From NCBI GenBank assembly GCA_009760885.1, contig CM019704.1, forward strand, positions 13,499,803 through 13,563,802: a stretch of DNA of 64,000 bases, given 5' to 3'. A program made the translations under genes and the position numbers. How positions within the stretch are numbered: position 1 is the first letter of the stretch; the number at the start of each line of letters is the position of its first letter. Positions 51,601-53,094 of this stretch are shown here, in pieces. The notes below the pieces were generated by a model, which worked only from the letters and a program-made list of their open reading frames with translations, did not search any database and was not told the origin of the DNA. Origin of the DNA: Achatina immaculata (Eukaryota > Mollusca > Gastropoda > Stylommatophora > Achatinidae).

Positions 51601-53094
51601 ATGTATTTGGACTATTTAAACAAGTCTTATATTTCTTGATATGCAAATTGAGAAATAAACATTTTGATGTTCCAGTTCTATGAAGAAGTTAAAATGTCTT
51701 ATTGCTGTATCTGAAGGTGTATTTCTGTTATGTACTTCATCATGTTTTTTTTTTCTCAAAAAGTGTCACATTGTGTAATGAAGTGTGAATATCTATGATT
51801 GTATATGTTGTGTATGAGTAGATTATTGTTTATTTGTAAGGAGTCCTTGTCTTCTTTCTGATTATGACTTTAATTATATTCTTCTGTTTTAATTTCAGTT
51901 GTTGTGGACCGAAAGTTTGACAGGAATTGTGACATTGGGCGGTTTGAACTAGCTTATAAGCAGCCTTTGGTCACAGTCCCGCCATACATTGGTATCAGTC
52001 TTTGTGTGGAAGGTCAAGCCATCAAAAAGCCAAACTGGATTATTCGACCCAACCGGGAATCAGAACCAGGTCGCCCAAATGAATCCATTGGCAGTGATGC
52101 ACTTTTCATGCCTCGTACTGTTACCAGTAGGCCAACATTTGCGGAGCGATTATTAGAGCACAGTAGAAACATGAATGCTACCTACACTCCAGTGAACTCA
52201 GGTGCAGATGCAGGTAATGCTGACTTAAATCAGAGTAAGAAGGACAGTAATCGAACACCAGATGCTGGAACTATCAAGGCTGTGTTACCTCAGGCTCCTC
52301 GTATACCTAAAGAGGTCATTGCTAAAGTTAGCACTTTTCGAGTTCCAGGTGAGATTGAGAAAATGAAAGCAAGCACCAAGTCAGGGAGTGGAAGTATAAA
52401 CCAGAACATTGAGCCGGCCATCTTCTCAACAGATCAGAGGGGAAGCATTTTTGGAGATGAAGCAGTTGGGCATGCCAGAAAGCCAACTAAAGCCACAGAG
52501 AGCAAAAAAAGTGAGAGCGCAAAAGGAGTTATAATGACAGATGCCAACCCAACTGTTTCAAAGACAGGAGAGACATCTGTTGATGCTTCAACCCAGAGTG
52601 CACCTCTGTCTACGCATGTACCTCTGAGCACAACAAATATAGCTGGCATAAATCATCAGCGTTACATCTCCAAGACATCAGTCTCCACGAATTACACCAT
52701 CCCAGCTGTCCAGAGCTCGGAGCGAAGTAACCAGACCCGAACAGTGTCAGTCAGCAATGTGAAGCCAGCTGACCTGCAGACCGGCAAGCCAGCAAATTCT
52801 AAAGGTAAGGACAGTGAACTCAAGTCTTTGACCTTCTCCACAAGAGTTAGAAGAAAATTTAACAGGAGGAAAAAAAACTCAAACAATACTTTTGATATTG
52901 TTAATCCAAACAGATCATCCTTTACTTTTTCTTTCCCCGAACTTCTGCATGCAAATGTTGAACATTTAGAGAAAATTACTGCCCCTACTATACCCATAAT
53001 GCCAGTCAGATTAAAGTACTACAACCGGTCTTCAGTGAGTTTAATTGATCTAAGTAATTATAAAATACTGGGAGCAGCAGAGAGATTTACATAA
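3361..53094 (+). CDS. TTLL3: TTLL3/TTLL8-type tubulin glycine ligase, whole gene (17 coding exons)
   Basis: The gene encodes an ATP-grasp ligase that joins glycine to glutamate side chains in tubulin C-terminal tails. In the TTLL3/TTLL8 family this is the initiating glycylation in cilia and flagella. The exons join as 3361-3448, 4173-4330, 7294-7501, 9632-9687, 10865-10993, 12284-12398, 13987-14084, 14705-14800, 20824-21007, 25254-25402, 30853-30914, 34050-34201, 36540-36635, 39870-40128, 43550-43655, 45278-45425 and 51899-53094. That totals 3,300 nt, with all junctions AG/GT and all phases matched. Numbering from Met 3361, the core motifs are VNWIVKPG-like around Lys490 followed by KSRGRG (494-499), VVQKYIERPLL (525-535), [15 protein letters not shown] from 540, and [10 protein letters not shown] with Glu674 and Asn676 as the expected ATP/Mg ligands. 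Residues about 127-150 are a run of Asp. The C-terminal ~350 residues are Ser/Thr/Lys-rich and look disordered. No frameshift or stop was found in any exon. The true start and 5'UTR are unresolved. Confidence 0.9.
3449..4172. other. intron 1
   Basis: A 121-codon frame at 3551-3916 has no recognisable motif and is probably a remnant or chance. A T-run lies at 4082-4096, close to the next acceptor. I see no other features. Confidence 0.5.
4173..4330 (+). CDS. TTLL3: glycylase coding exon 2
   Basis: Flanked by tttcttag and AAA|GTGAGA. It encodes [19 protein letters not shown]... through [28 protein letters not shown]. This is a Lys/Glu-rich helical segment that leads directly into the family-specific [11 protein letters not shown] block of the next exon. 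It enters at phase 1 and leaves at phase 0. Confidence 0.85.
4331..5220. other. intron 2, left part
   Basis: Mostly unrecognised. At about 4890-4945, 'cttcttcttcagctttccgagccattaaggctc' resembles the complement of a LINE 3' tail. This is weak. The rest is AT-rich. Confidence 0.35.
5221..6629 (-). mobile_element. Tc1-like DNA transposon, decayed, with both ends visible
   Basis: The left end CTACTGGACTAAAGTT (5221) is mirrored by the complement of the right end, CTACTGGACAAAAGTT (about 6629). The left end is preceded by TA. A minus-strand transposase relic fills it. The HTH region is readable but broken near 6290-6100 ([16 protein letters not shown], then a Ser/Arg-rich segment). A 119-codon open piece at 5446-5805 carries the DDE core: ...[18 protein letters not shown] and NLSPTEHI. 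Typical elements of this family are 1.3-1.6 kb, and this span of about 1.4 kb agrees. Stops and frameshifts make it inactive. Confidence 0.85.
6630..7293. other. intron 2, right part
   Basis: At 6661-6715 the phrase 'acaactgtgtctcattaatgaatacagctgttcct' matches the right terminus of the foldback element at 57085-57125, so a small fragment of that family lies here. The remainder has no recognised feature. A pyrimidine-rich tract precedes the acceptor at 7292-7293. Confidence 0.5.
7294..7501 (+). CDS. TTLL3: glycylase coding exon 3 (family-specific N-terminal block and Asp run)
   Basis: The acceptor is cattttcag and the donor A|GTAAGT. It encodes [18 protein letters not shown] then [10 protein letters not shown]. 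This motif, in which the enzyme family carries '[15 protein letters not shown]', is diagnostic of TTLL3/TTLL8-type glycylases. A Lys-rich linker follows and then an Asp-rich tract (about 20 acidic residues in the last 25). Leaves phase 1. Confidence 0.93.
7502..9631. other. intron 3
   Basis: AT-rich with several homopolymer runs. A degenerate direct repeat occupies 8440-8680. The T-run at 9615-9629 is the polypyrimidine tract of exon 4. I recognise no transposon protein. Confidence 0.5.
8440..8680. repeat. degenerate ~60-70-bp tandem repeat, 4 copies
   Basis: TAATGTCAGTTCATTGTTTTAA recurs at about 8472, 8530, 8588 and, in altered form (ATGTCATCTCACTG), at 8646. AT-rich spacers separate the copies, and each is preceded by 'ccagtgttt'-like text. 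It is an ageing intronic minisatellite. Confidence 0.75.
9632..9687 (+). CDS. TTLL3: glycylase coding exon 4
   Basis: A small 56-nt exon between a long T-tract plus AG and ATG|GTATGC. It encodes (N)[18 protein letters not shown]. The first codon is completed by A from the previous exon. Leaves phase 0 into [13 protein letters not shown]. Confidence 0.85.
9688..10273. other. intron 4, left part
   Basis: No recognised feature. Short open frames on both strands near 9980-10300 have no motif. Confidence 0.4.
10274..10780 (+). mobile_element. piggyBac-type MITE, copy A (3' truncated)
   Basis: Starts at TTAA (10274-10277) followed by CTCTTCCTGTGCC, the terminal motif shared with the other copies in this window. 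It keeps the internal GTAGATCTAGA blocks (10555-10565, 10665-10675 and 10695-10705) and the phrase 'ctaaaatcatcacactac'. It stops near 10780, before the right terminus. See copies B-F. Confidence 0.75.
10865..10993 (+). CDS. TTLL3: glycylase coding exon 5
   Basis: Between gctccttag and AAG|GTAAAA, 43 whole codons. It encodes [20 protein letters not shown] then [23 protein letters not shown]. The 'NHY..AGSFTTK' phrase marks the start of the conserved ligase region in this family. Phase 0 at both ends. Confidence 0.95.
10994..12283. other. intron 5
   Basis: At about 11270-11500 the order of phrases (ggtcttggccaactatggtt, then cagctatggatcagg) suggests a much-diverged relative of the unclassified ~330-bp repeat. 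The rest is AT-rich with no gene. Confidence 0.4.
12284..12398 (+). CDS. TTLL3: glycylase coding exon 6
   Basis: Between atggagcag and ATAG|GTGAGC. It encodes [20 protein letters not shown] then [18 protein letters not shown]. 'FFPRCYRL' followed by an acidic helix is a signature of the TTLL3 group (the region that contacts the tubulin tail in TTL ligases). Leaves phase 1. Confidence 0.95.
12399..12782. other. intron 6, left part
   Basis: AT-rich, with short A-runs at 12451-12462 and 12608-12620. No recognised feature. Confidence 0.4.
12783..13105 (+). repeat. unclassified ~330-bp interspersed repeat, copy 2
   Basis: The best-preserved copy. It starts at ACAAACTCCCTGTAACTGCA and ends around ATGGATCGCTGATTGCCTCA. 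It matches 44128-44460 base for base over long runs. Two overlapping short open frames (12853-13089 and 12863-13117) are by-products with no known domain. Confidence 0.85.
13330..13535 (+). mobile_element. LINE 3' end fragment
   Basis: The tail reads as ...[20 protein letters not shown] (about 13445-13495) and ends in an ATG microsatellite (gatgatgatgatga, 13512-13526). 'Gln-Asp-Arg...Trp...Val.ALC' followed by a simple-repeat tail is typical of LINE 3' ends. Frame breaks are present. Confidence 0.5.
13536..13986. other. intron 6, right part
   Basis: AT-rich. No recognised feature beyond the polypyrimidine tract and AG at 13985-13986. Confidence 0.4.
13987..14084 (+). CDS. TTLL3: glycylase coding exon 7
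   Basis: Between gttatag and CAA|GTAAGT. It encodes (D)[20 protein letters not shown] then [12 protein letters not shown]. The first Asp is completed by G from the previous exon. Phase 0 out. Confidence 0.88.
14085..14704. other. intron 7
   Basis: No recognised feature. A G-rich run lies at 14589-14602 and a T-run at 14380-14393. Confidence 0.45.
14705..14800 (+). CDS. TTLL3: glycylase coding exon 8
   Basis: Between ggaccag and AAG|GTAAAC, 32 whole codons. It encodes [20 protein letters not shown] then [12 protein letters not shown]. It is helical and Trp-rich. Phase 0 both sides, consistent with exons 7 and 9. Confidence 0.85.
14801..15348. other. intron 8, left part
   Basis: AT-rich sequence up to the TA target of the mariner. 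No recognised feature. Confidence 0.4.
15351..17477 (+). mobile_element. mariner transposon with a nested LINE insertion
   Basis: The left end CGAGGGCCGTTCAGAAAGTA (15351) and the complement of the right end, CAAGGGGCGTTCAGAAAGTA (17477), are matching terminal inverted repeats of about 33 bp. The flanking TA at 15349-15350 and 17478-17479 is the expected target duplication. The transposase reads on the plus strand in pieces: an N-terminal HTH piece at 15488-15628 (...[19 protein letters not shown]), then, beyond the [32 protein letters not shown] (16790-16850), [13 protein letters not shown] (17070-17115), and a broken [12 protein letters not shown] region (about 17175-17215). Stops and frameshifts make it dead. 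Removing the ~0.8 kb insert leaves about 1.3 kb, the usual mariner length. Confidence 0.93.
15640..16445 (+). mobile_element. 5'-truncated LINE inserted inside the mariner
   Basis: This opens right at the reverse transcriptase catalytic box: [12 protein letters not shown], with Phe-Ala-Asp-Asp at 15679-15690. It continues through [53 protein letters not shown] and GHLMRRND. The order matches the C-terminal half of an endonuclease-RT LINE. In-frame stops (for example in 'SM*EK' and 'ENI*NS') show decay. The left junction is only approximate because both sides are degraded. A related 3' end lies at 35885-36060. Confidence 0.88.
17480..18595. other. intron 8, middle
   Basis: A (TTG)n microsatellite with a TTGCTGCTG variant lies at 17901-17934. 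Otherwise AT-rich with no gene. Confidence 0.45.
18596..18786 (+). mobile_element. LINE 3' end, family X copy
   Basis: It encodes [20 protein letters not shown] then the [21 protein letters not shown] tail with a stop (GRADD*). This is the end of the same polyprotein seen at 53470-54212, 63370-64000 and, on the other strand, 36661-36895. It is heavily 5' truncated. Confidence 0.85.
18787..19723. other. intron 8, right-middle
   Basis: AT-rich. At 19400-19520 a few phrases loosely recall the unclassified ~330-bp repeat (ggtcttgatc...ctagctataggtcactaac), but too weakly to call. No gene. Confidence 0.35.
19725..20270 (-). mobile_element. Helitron 3' end with helicase C-terminus
   Basis: On the minus strand the element ends at CTAG (19725-19728, next base T). 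Just before it, GAGCAACGCTGGGTAATCAG matches the hairpin-like terminus typical of Helitrons. Upstream on that strand, 19934-20236 encodes [56 protein letters not shown] and TINKSHGQS, the C-terminal motifs of the Pif1-like helicase of Helitrons. The Rep/HUH region is absent. A G-run at 19838-19847 interrupts the spacer. Confidence 0.85.
20271..20823. other. intron 8, right end
   Basis: This may still be Helitron-derived at the left (20271-20450). A (TG)n tract lies at 20508-20536. No gene. Confidence 0.4.
20824..21007 (+). CDS. TTLL3: glycylase coding exon 9 (Cys cluster)
   Basis: Between ttgcccag and GAGT|GTAAGT. It encodes [20 protein letters not shown], then [20 protein letters not shown], and an acidic end. 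Four Cys (SC...DC...KCIC) within about 22 residues could bind a metal. I cannot say whether this is general in the family. Phase 0 in and phase 1 out match exons 8 and 10. Confidence 0.8.
21313..22689 (+). mobile_element. piggyBac-type MITE, copy B, interrupted by copy C
   Basis: The outer ends are TTAA at 21313-21316 with CTCTTTTCGTGGCA and TTAA at 22686-22689 preceded by GGCATGGGAAGAG. The left half (21317-21768) and right half (22471-22685) become continuous with the layout of other copies when copy C is removed: acaa-TTAA-catctaaaatcatt matches 'acaattgtcagctaaaatcatc' of copy A. A 93-codon open frame at 21384-21665 ([20 protein letters not shown]) may be a remnant of transposase N-terminal coding. 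Confidence 0.85.
21769..22470 (+). mobile_element. piggyBac-type MITE, copy C (complete, nested in copy B)
   Basis: TTAA at both ends (21769-21772, 22467-22470). The termini CTCTTCCCGTGCC and GGCACGGGAAGAG are perfect 13-bp inverted repeats. Length is about 700 bp. It has internal 'tagatctag'-rich blocks and a subterminal segment 'gctatagtgacaatttccgg' repeated as 'gttatagtgacag'. TTAA duplication is the hallmark of piggyBac-superfamily insertion. No transposase ORF is present. Confidence 0.92.
22690..22750. repeat. 22-bp direct repeat, 2 copies
   Basis: TGAAATGGAGATAACAGCAAAA occurs twice in tandem (about 22694 and 22718). Confidence 0.8.
22818..23865 (-). mobile_element. Tigger/pogo-type transposase relic
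   Basis: Minus-strand pieces read in order. First comes the [23 protein letters not shown] then [15 protein letters not shown] (23865-23740). Next is a second HTH/CENP-B-like piece with [17 protein letters not shown]. Then comes the DDE domain with [40 protein letters not shown], a frame-shifted [12 protein letters not shown]...AWMTSELF, and [18 protein letters not shown] with LVFLPPNT. The first catalytic Asp is Asn here (Phe-Asn-Thr-Asn-Glu-Thr). Frameshifts near 23450, 23245 and 23640 confirm it is dead. Confidence 0.92.
23911..24120. repeat. 60-bp tandem repeat, 3.5 copies
   Basis: CTCATGTTCAGAAGGTTGAT recurs at 23911, 23971, 24031 and 24091 with near-identical spacers (one C/T difference). 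The period divides by three, so both strands stay open as 20-residue repeats. It abuts the 5' side of the Tigger relic and probably arose from its non-coding flank. The very low divergence suggests a recent expansion. Confidence 0.95.
24350..24565 (-). mobile_element. LINE 3' end fragment with (AG)n tail
   Basis: The minus strand reads [20 protein letters not shown] then [19 protein letters not shown], stop, [12 protein letters not shown]. This is the usual end of an endonuclease-RT LINE protein. One nonsense change sits where Trp is normal in the family. The element runs into a (CT)n/(AG)n microsatellite at 24354-24369, its tail. Confidence 0.8.
24566..25253. other. intron 9, right part
   Basis: AT-rich. 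A degenerate ~30-bp repeat (TGTGAAGATAAAAA...) appears about four times at 24897-24995. No gene. Confidence 0.6.
25254..25402 (+). CDS. TTLL3: glycylase coding exon 10
   Basis: Between taatttcag and GAG|GTAAGT. It encodes (C)[20 protein letters not shown] then [20 protein letters not shown] and HEDIDVPRE. The first codon (Cys) is completed by T from exon 9. Phase 0 out. Confidence 0.88.
25600..26690 (+). mobile_element. decayed mariner transposon
   Basis: The N-terminal HTH piece at 25675-25815 reads [20 protein letters not shown] then [24 protein letters not shown]. The middle is broken by many stops (25825-26470), though 'HNM...STHFQ' and the CGPSGYY-like block are still visible. The C-terminal piece at 26477-26660 reads [20 protein letters not shown] then [21 protein letters not shown] could not find clean terminal inverted repeats. 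It is older than the mariner at 15.4 kb and belongs to a different subfamily. Confidence 0.85.
26768..28590 (+). repeat. long interspersed repeat, copy 1 (interrupted by MITE D)
   Basis: Minus the MITE, this is about 1.13 kb that matches 34496-35853 in inverted orientation. It contains internal subrepeats: 'ccatactgg..aa.atgcctaaaccggctt' units (27865-28020) and ~75-bp units built on 'caaccacctctcaccc.gcggggatat' (28135-28375). It ends with the phrase ttcagtaggatcatggggcggcc..ggtggtagaag. No transposase or RT is seen. The class is unknown. Confidence 0.88.
26881..27574 (-). mobile_element. piggyBac-type MITE, copy D
   Basis: TTAA at 26881-26884 and 27571-27574, with termini CCCTTTCCGTGCC and GGCACGGAAAGAG. 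It is about 694 bp and runs in the opposite orientation to copy C. It sits inside the long repeat. The other copy of that repeat lacks the insert, so the pre-insertion sequence is visible at about 35718-35735. Confidence 0.92.
28591..29000. other. intron 10 segment
   Basis: A 68-codon minus-strand frame at 28501-28707 has no known motif. Short (GA)n near 28963-28975. Nothing else seen. Confidence 0.4.
29000..29240 (-). repeat. unclassified ~330-bp interspersed repeat, copy 4 (diverged)
   Basis: The complement shows the same series as copies 1-3: ...GCTTTAGCAGATTTCACCAC, CCTGTTAGCCTGCCTAAGCC, AGAGAGGTGGGACAGGTCTT and GGTTGCCCATGGTCC. It is more diverged than 12783-13105. Confidence 0.7.
29241..29685. 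other. intron 10 segment
   Basis: No recognised feature. Open frames at 29132-29401 and 29432-29689 have no motif. Confidence 0.4.
29686..29882 (-). repeat. tRNA-derived SINE-like fragment
   Basis: The complement of 29811-29824 is GCGGTTTGATCCTG, a good RNA polymerase III B box. The complement of about 29841-29870 (tagatttgctctataaatcatttgcc) sits where an A box belongs. The rest (gttacccacttcttgaagatggagtaac) reads like a SINE body. It ends where the 40-bp satellite begins. Confidence 0.55.
29883..30560. repeat. 40-bp satellite with 120-bp higher-order repeat, about 17 copies
   Basis: The unit is GATATTAAGATCATGTTGAT plus ACCTGACTATTGGCCAGACT. From about 30180 onward every third unit has AAATGAC in place of ACCTGAC (30298, 30418, 30538), and 30301-30420 is identical to 30421-30540. 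The left part (29883-30130) is more diverged, with changes such as ggtcagattga and a 3-base deletion. That gradient is typical of growth by unequal exchange at one end. Confidence 0.97.
30568..30622. repeat. (CA)n and (TC)n microsatellites
   Basis: CACGCACGCGCGCGCACACAC... (about 30569-30603) followed by CTCTTTCTCTCTCTCTCTC to about 30621, directly after the 40-bp satellite. Confidence 0.95.
30853..30914 (+). CDS. TTLL3: glycylase coding exon 11 (62 nt)
   Basis: Between ttgtttatag and GTACA|GTAGGT. It encodes [20 protein letters not shown](H). The donor must be this one because the frame meets TAG immediately downstream. Phase 2 out, and the split codon (CA+T, His) is completed by exon 12. 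Confidence 0.88.
30990..31190 (+). repeat. tRNA-derived SINE-like element
   Basis: The head reads CACCAGAGTAGTGAAGTGGTTACGCAC (A-box-like) followed by GGTTCAGATTTCAC (31043-31056, B-box-like) about 35 bases later. Similar tRNA heads are common in invertebrate SINEs. The body to about 31190 is unrecognised. Confidence 0.5.
31191..31599 (+). mobile_element. Tc1-like transposon fragment
   Basis: Matches the middle of the Tc1-like element at 42055-43514: 'acaacagtccagtcaagaac' against 'caacagtccagtcaatgac', 'gaatgattggagaagggtttggtttagtg' in both, and 'cacttctggctgcaccatggtcgattttt' in both. Identity stops abruptly at 31598, where the Penelope-like sequence starts. It is a scrap without ends. 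Confidence 0.88.
31600..33075 (+). mobile_element. Penelope-like element (RT plus GIY-YIG endonuclease), decayed
   Basis: RT motifs appear in shifted frames: [18 protein letters not shown] (31700-31755), a GT-MGPA-like region (31880-31905), RYIDDCIG with Tyr-Ile-Asp-Asp at 31983-31994, [20 protein letters not shown] and [13 protein letters not shown] (32055-32190). The C-terminal GIY-YIG nuclease is at 32815-33005: [20 protein letters not shown] then [11 protein letters not shown]. The RT-then-GIY-YIG order defines Penelope-like elements. Frameshifts and a 62-bp tandem duplication inactivate it. Confidence 0.9.
32131..32254. repeat. 62-bp tandem duplication inside the Penelope-like RT
   Basis: TATTGGCCCTACTGGGCTTA begins both copies (about 32131 and 32193), and the copies differ by about one base near 'cagactctcac/cagagtctcac'. 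It is not a multiple of three, so it shifts the frame. Confidence 0.92.
33076..33700. other. pyrimidine-rich tract and Penelope-type 3' tail
   Basis: 33100-33400 is strongly C/T on the plus strand, with a C-run at 33282-33296. This gives an artefact 208-codon frame rich in Phe, Ser and Pro with no domain. 33505-33640 (caaaatattggatgttgtatg...cattctcatcttac...actgcaccatacac) is related to the inverted pair at 40975-41640 and probably is the 3' tail of this Penelope family. Confidence 0.6.
33700..34049. other. intron 11, right end, with degenerate ~60-bp repeat
   Basis: Three diverged copies of 'cac(t/a)ct.tt.ttgagtagcactttaaaa.tatctt' lie between 33715 and 33885. The remainder leads to the acceptor aaccag at 34048-34049. 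Confidence 0.5.
34050..34201 (+). CDS. TTLL3: glycylase coding exon 12 (ATP-binding loop)
   Basis: Between actaaccag and AGAG|GTAAGG. It encodes (H)[20 protein letters not shown] then [20 protein letters not shown] and [11 protein letters not shown]. Lys in VKPG and the Ser-Arg-Gly-Arg-Gly loop are ATP-grasp nucleotide-binding elements of TTL ligases, and '[14 protein letters not shown]' is the TTLL3-group form. Phase 1 out. Confidence 0.96.
34202..34495. other. intron 12, left end
   Basis: AT-rich. No recognised feature. Confidence 0.4.
34496..35853 (-). repeat. long interspersed repeat, copy 2 (uninterrupted)
   Basis: Inverted match to 26768-28590 without the MITE. It starts with ctaccaccaagactgccccatgat and ends with gctggaggtgggg-like text (complement of 35800-35830). 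Internal tandem blocks based on 'ccagtatgggtgtat...ctctagag' occur three times (35045-35090, 35155-35195, 35408-35450). The block 'gttggactttctcac..gaaaacctca' occurs twice (34722 and 34810). Sequence at 35718-35735 marks the empty site of MITE D. Confidence 0.88.
35885..36060 (+). mobile_element. LINE 3' end fragment (family of 15640-16445)
   Basis: 'gccacatgaaactctaaagaggacattgta' and the following 'gaggccaaattagtagg' repeat 16312-16370 nearly exactly. It then reads [24 protein letters not shown], stop and VYCTGRM-like text. This short, frame-broken end shows the same LINE family exists outside the mariner. Confidence 0.8.
36061..36539. other. intron 12, right part, with degenerate ~36-bp repeat
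   Basis: The phrase 'gtagaaattatagaatttgaaggacat' recurs with changes about four times at 36226-36345. Otherwise AT-rich. No gene. Confidence 0.6.
36540..36635 (+). CDS. TTLL3: glycylase coding exon 13
   Basis: Between gtcaacag and ATAG|GTATGT. It encodes (G)[19 protein letters not shown] then [12 protein letters not shown]. 'VVQKYIERP' across the junction is a core TTL-domain motif. The first codon (Gly) completes the RGRG loop of exon 12. Phase 1 on both sides. Confidence 0.95.
   Translation, partial: VLCVMKNWKTCLNLSAPRWSRKMENMLYRNT
36661..36895 (-). mobile_element. LINE 3' end, family X, with (GAAT)n tail
   Basis: The complement matches 54000-54212: a Lys/Arg-rich GRPR-like segment, then the [20 protein letters not shown] region read out of frame, ending in (GAAT)n (ttcattcattcattcattca at 36665-36684 on the plus strand). 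The (TGAA)n tail of the 54-kb copy is the same. Confidence 0.85.
36896..37114. other. intron 13 segment
   Basis: Probably still LINE-derived on the minus strand, since 'gaaatgtttaagctttctgtg' can be read as the family's FKHFRHIKR region. It is too degraded to bound. Confidence 0.35.
37115..37620 (-). mobile_element. LINE fragment (family of 1290-1800)
   Basis: The minus strand reads [20 protein letters not shown] then [20 protein letters not shown] and, in another frame, [40 protein letters not shown] and LDSLTGW. These are ordered C-terminal LINE motifs. One frameshift near 37440 separates the two pieces. Confidence 0.88.
37621..38050. other. intron 13 segment
   Basis: No recognised feature. 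'taactctttgacaatatg' at 37773 recalls a MITE end but lacks the GTGCC core. Confidence 0.35.
38055..38200 (-). repeat. diverged copy of the tRNA-like palindrome family
   Basis: 'catgagagaaagaaaaattgtaag' and 'caaatcacggactccagtgatacgagcaa' align with 50570-50645 (acgtgagagaaagaaaaatcacatg; gaacatggactccggtaggacgagcag). The orientation is that of the left arm of the 50.5-kb palindrome. Confidence 0.65.
38352..39067 (+). mobile_element. piggyBac-type MITE, copy E
   Basis: TTAA at 38352-38355 and 39064-39067, with termini CACTTTCCGTGCG and CGCACGGAAAGAG. About 716 bp, same orientation as copy C, with the same internal blocks (agtagatctagacat; agtagatctacacatctcag). Confidence 0.92.
39068..39869. 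other. intron 13, right part
   Basis: No recognised feature. A T-run at 39780-39792 and a TTT tract precede the acceptor. Confidence 0.4.
39870..40128 (+). CDS. TTLL3: glycylase coding exon 14 (TTL-domain core)
   Basis: Between gaatttacag and TTGGC|GTAAGT. It encodes (E)[59 protein letters not shown], then [20 protein letters not shown] and EFKRYL(A). '[16 protein letters not shown]...YLR' is the heart of the TTL fold, and the long SIHL.N..IQKHY stretch is characteristic of glycylases. Phase 2 out. Confidence 0.97.
40129..40970. other. intron 14, left part
   Basis: No recognised feature. The phrase aagtaccaaatgttgtat...aaaactggtatttt...gtacatcatgcaag...ggtttcaa (40573-40690) repeats 21087-21190 of intron 9. 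An unclassified short interspersed sequence is therefore shared by the two introns. Confidence 0.5.
40975..41145 (-). repeat. Penelope-tail-like repeat, inverted partner 1
   Basis: The complement reads CCTGAAAACGGCTTTTGCCA, aaaatattggattgttgtatg, then ...cattcttggcca...gtaaaactgaaccatac. It matches 41490-41640 on the plus strand and 33505-33640 downstream of the Penelope-like element. Confidence 0.8.
41146..41489. other. loop between inverted Penelope-tail repeats
   Basis: AT-rich. No motif. Confidence 0.4.
41490..41640 (+). repeat. Penelope-tail-like repeat, inverted partner 2
   Basis: TTGAAAACAGCCTTTGCCAA, then 'agtattggattgtttg' and 'attctcatcttac...agaactgaaccatgcacc'. With 40975-41145 it forms an inverted pair around a ~345-bp loop. 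Confidence 0.8.
41641..42052. other. intron 14 segment
   Basis: A (GAT)n-rich tract lies at 41813-41845. Otherwise no recognised feature. Confidence 0.45.
42055..43514 (+). mobile_element. Tc1-like transposon with both inverted ends and TA duplication
   Basis: The left end TACTGTTCAAAAAAAGAAAC (42055) mirrors the right end (GTTTCTTTTTTTTGAACAGTA, to 43514), flanked by TA at 42053-42054 and 43515-43516. The transposase reads on the plus strand. The HTH half (42350-42740) is broken by stops. The DDE half lies in a 222-codon frame: DEWVRF-like start out of frame, then [33 protein letters not shown] and [16 protein letters not shown]. About 1.46 kb, the size expected of the family. Dead, but younger than the relic in intron 2. 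Confidence 0.93.
43550..43655 (+). CDS. TTLL3: glycylase coding exon 15
   Basis: Between tgttgacag and AAG|GTGAGT. It encodes (A)[20 protein letters not shown] then [15 protein letters not shown]. The first codon (Ala) is completed by GC from exon 14. It starts only 33 bp after the TA duplication of the Tc1-like element, which therefore sits beside the branch-point region. Phase 0 out. Confidence 0.94.
43656..44127. other. intron 15, left part
   Basis: The minus-strand open frame 43473-43835 has no motif. No recognised feature. Confidence 0.4.
44128..44475 (+). repeat. unclassified ~330-bp interspersed repeat, copy 3
   Basis: Starts ACAAACTCCCTTAACTGTGA and ends ATGGATCGCTGATTGCCTCA, closely matching 12783-13105 with small indels. 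Same orientation as the gene. Confidence 0.88.
44476..45277. other. intron 15, right part
   Basis: No recognised feature up to the acceptor cattctacag at 45276-45277. Confidence 0.45.
45278..45425 (+). CDS. TTLL3: glycylase coding exon 16 (metal/ATP ligands)
   Basis: Between cattctacag and AAAG|GTAAGA. It encodes [20 protein letters not shown] then [20 protein letters not shown] and TAVLDDTLK. Glu and Asn of 'W-L-I-E-I-N' are the expected Mg-ATP ligands, and both are present. 'FELYGADF' is the strand before them. Phase 1 out. Confidence 0.97.
45426..46040. other. intron 16, left part
   Basis: AT-rich. Ends at the (TTCTTCTTC) tail of the LINE. No other feature. Confidence 0.45.
46062..47582 (-). 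pseudogene. LINE protein part 2: RT palm, thumb, truncated RNase H
   Basis: 506 codons. The RT continues with [39 protein letters not shown], and [11 protein letters not shown], where the second Asp of the Tyr-x-Asp-Asp box is Ala (GCT, near 47369-47371). RNase H is only partly present: [18 protein letters not shown] and [20 protein letters not shown] are there. The N-terminal strands with the first catalytic Asp (the 'TDGS' region) are missing, implying an internal deletion near 46640. A Cys/His tail follows. The element cannot transpose itself. Confidence 0.88.
47597..49555 (-). pseudogene. LINE protein part 1: endonuclease and RT fingers
   Basis: 652 codons. The endonuclease spans about residues 68-290: [12 protein letters not shown] (Asn), CCIQEIHL (Glu, ~107), [14 protein letters not shown] (Asp/Asn, ~198-205) and [10 protein letters not shown] (Asp/His, ~275-280). 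All of these catalytic motifs are intact. The RT begins near residue 510 with [17 protein letters not shown] and [18 protein letters not shown], and ends at [13 protein letters not shown], where TAG (TGG in relatives) stops it. A frame change lies within the next ~25 bases, so at least two lesions separate it from part 2. Confidence 0.9.
49951..50459. other. intron 16 segment
   Basis: No recognised feature between the LINE and the palindrome. Confidence 0.4.
50460..51415. repeat. large palindrome with ~400-bp arms, tRNA-like segment in each arm
   Basis: The left arm (about 50495-50910) and right arm (about 51010-51415) are reverse complements at well over 90 percent by eye, with few mismatches and small indels. 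The loop (50911-51010) contains a second copy of the 85 bases that precede the left arm (50460-50545 against 50938-51017: ggaacaat..tttttataaataggaaactac.aggctttgg). A Pol III-like gene head lies in both arms (see next entry). No protein is encoded. The same body occurs as single diverged copies at 38055-38200 and 59830-60180. Confidence 0.93.
51217..51305 (+). repeat. tRNA-like segment (SINE head) in the right arm
   Basis: GGTGCTAGTTGGCTAAGTCG (A-box-like at about 51224-51242) and GTGTTCAAATCCC (B-box-like, 51291-51303) are spaced as in a tRNA with a long variable arm. The complement in the left arm (50611-50694) keeps the same elements on the minus strand. It is not a functional tRNA: I could not fold a proper acceptor stem and anticodon loop by eye. 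Confidence 0.6.
51416..51898. other. intron 16, right end
   Basis: AT-rich. No feature before the polypyrimidine tract and acceptor ttttaatttcag (51897-51898). Confidence 0.45.
51899..53094 (+). CDS. TTLL3: glycylase terminal coding exon 17
   Basis: It opens with (V)[20 protein letters not shown] then [20 protein letters not shown] and IKKPNW, the end of the conserved TTL domain. About 350 residues of Ser/Thr/Lys/Pro-rich tail follow, with no domain I recognise, ending in the stop TAA at 53092-53094. A consensus donor (AAAG|GTAAGG, after 52804) lies inside the exon, so a shorter version spliced to an unseen downstream exon is possible. Confidence 0.93.
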
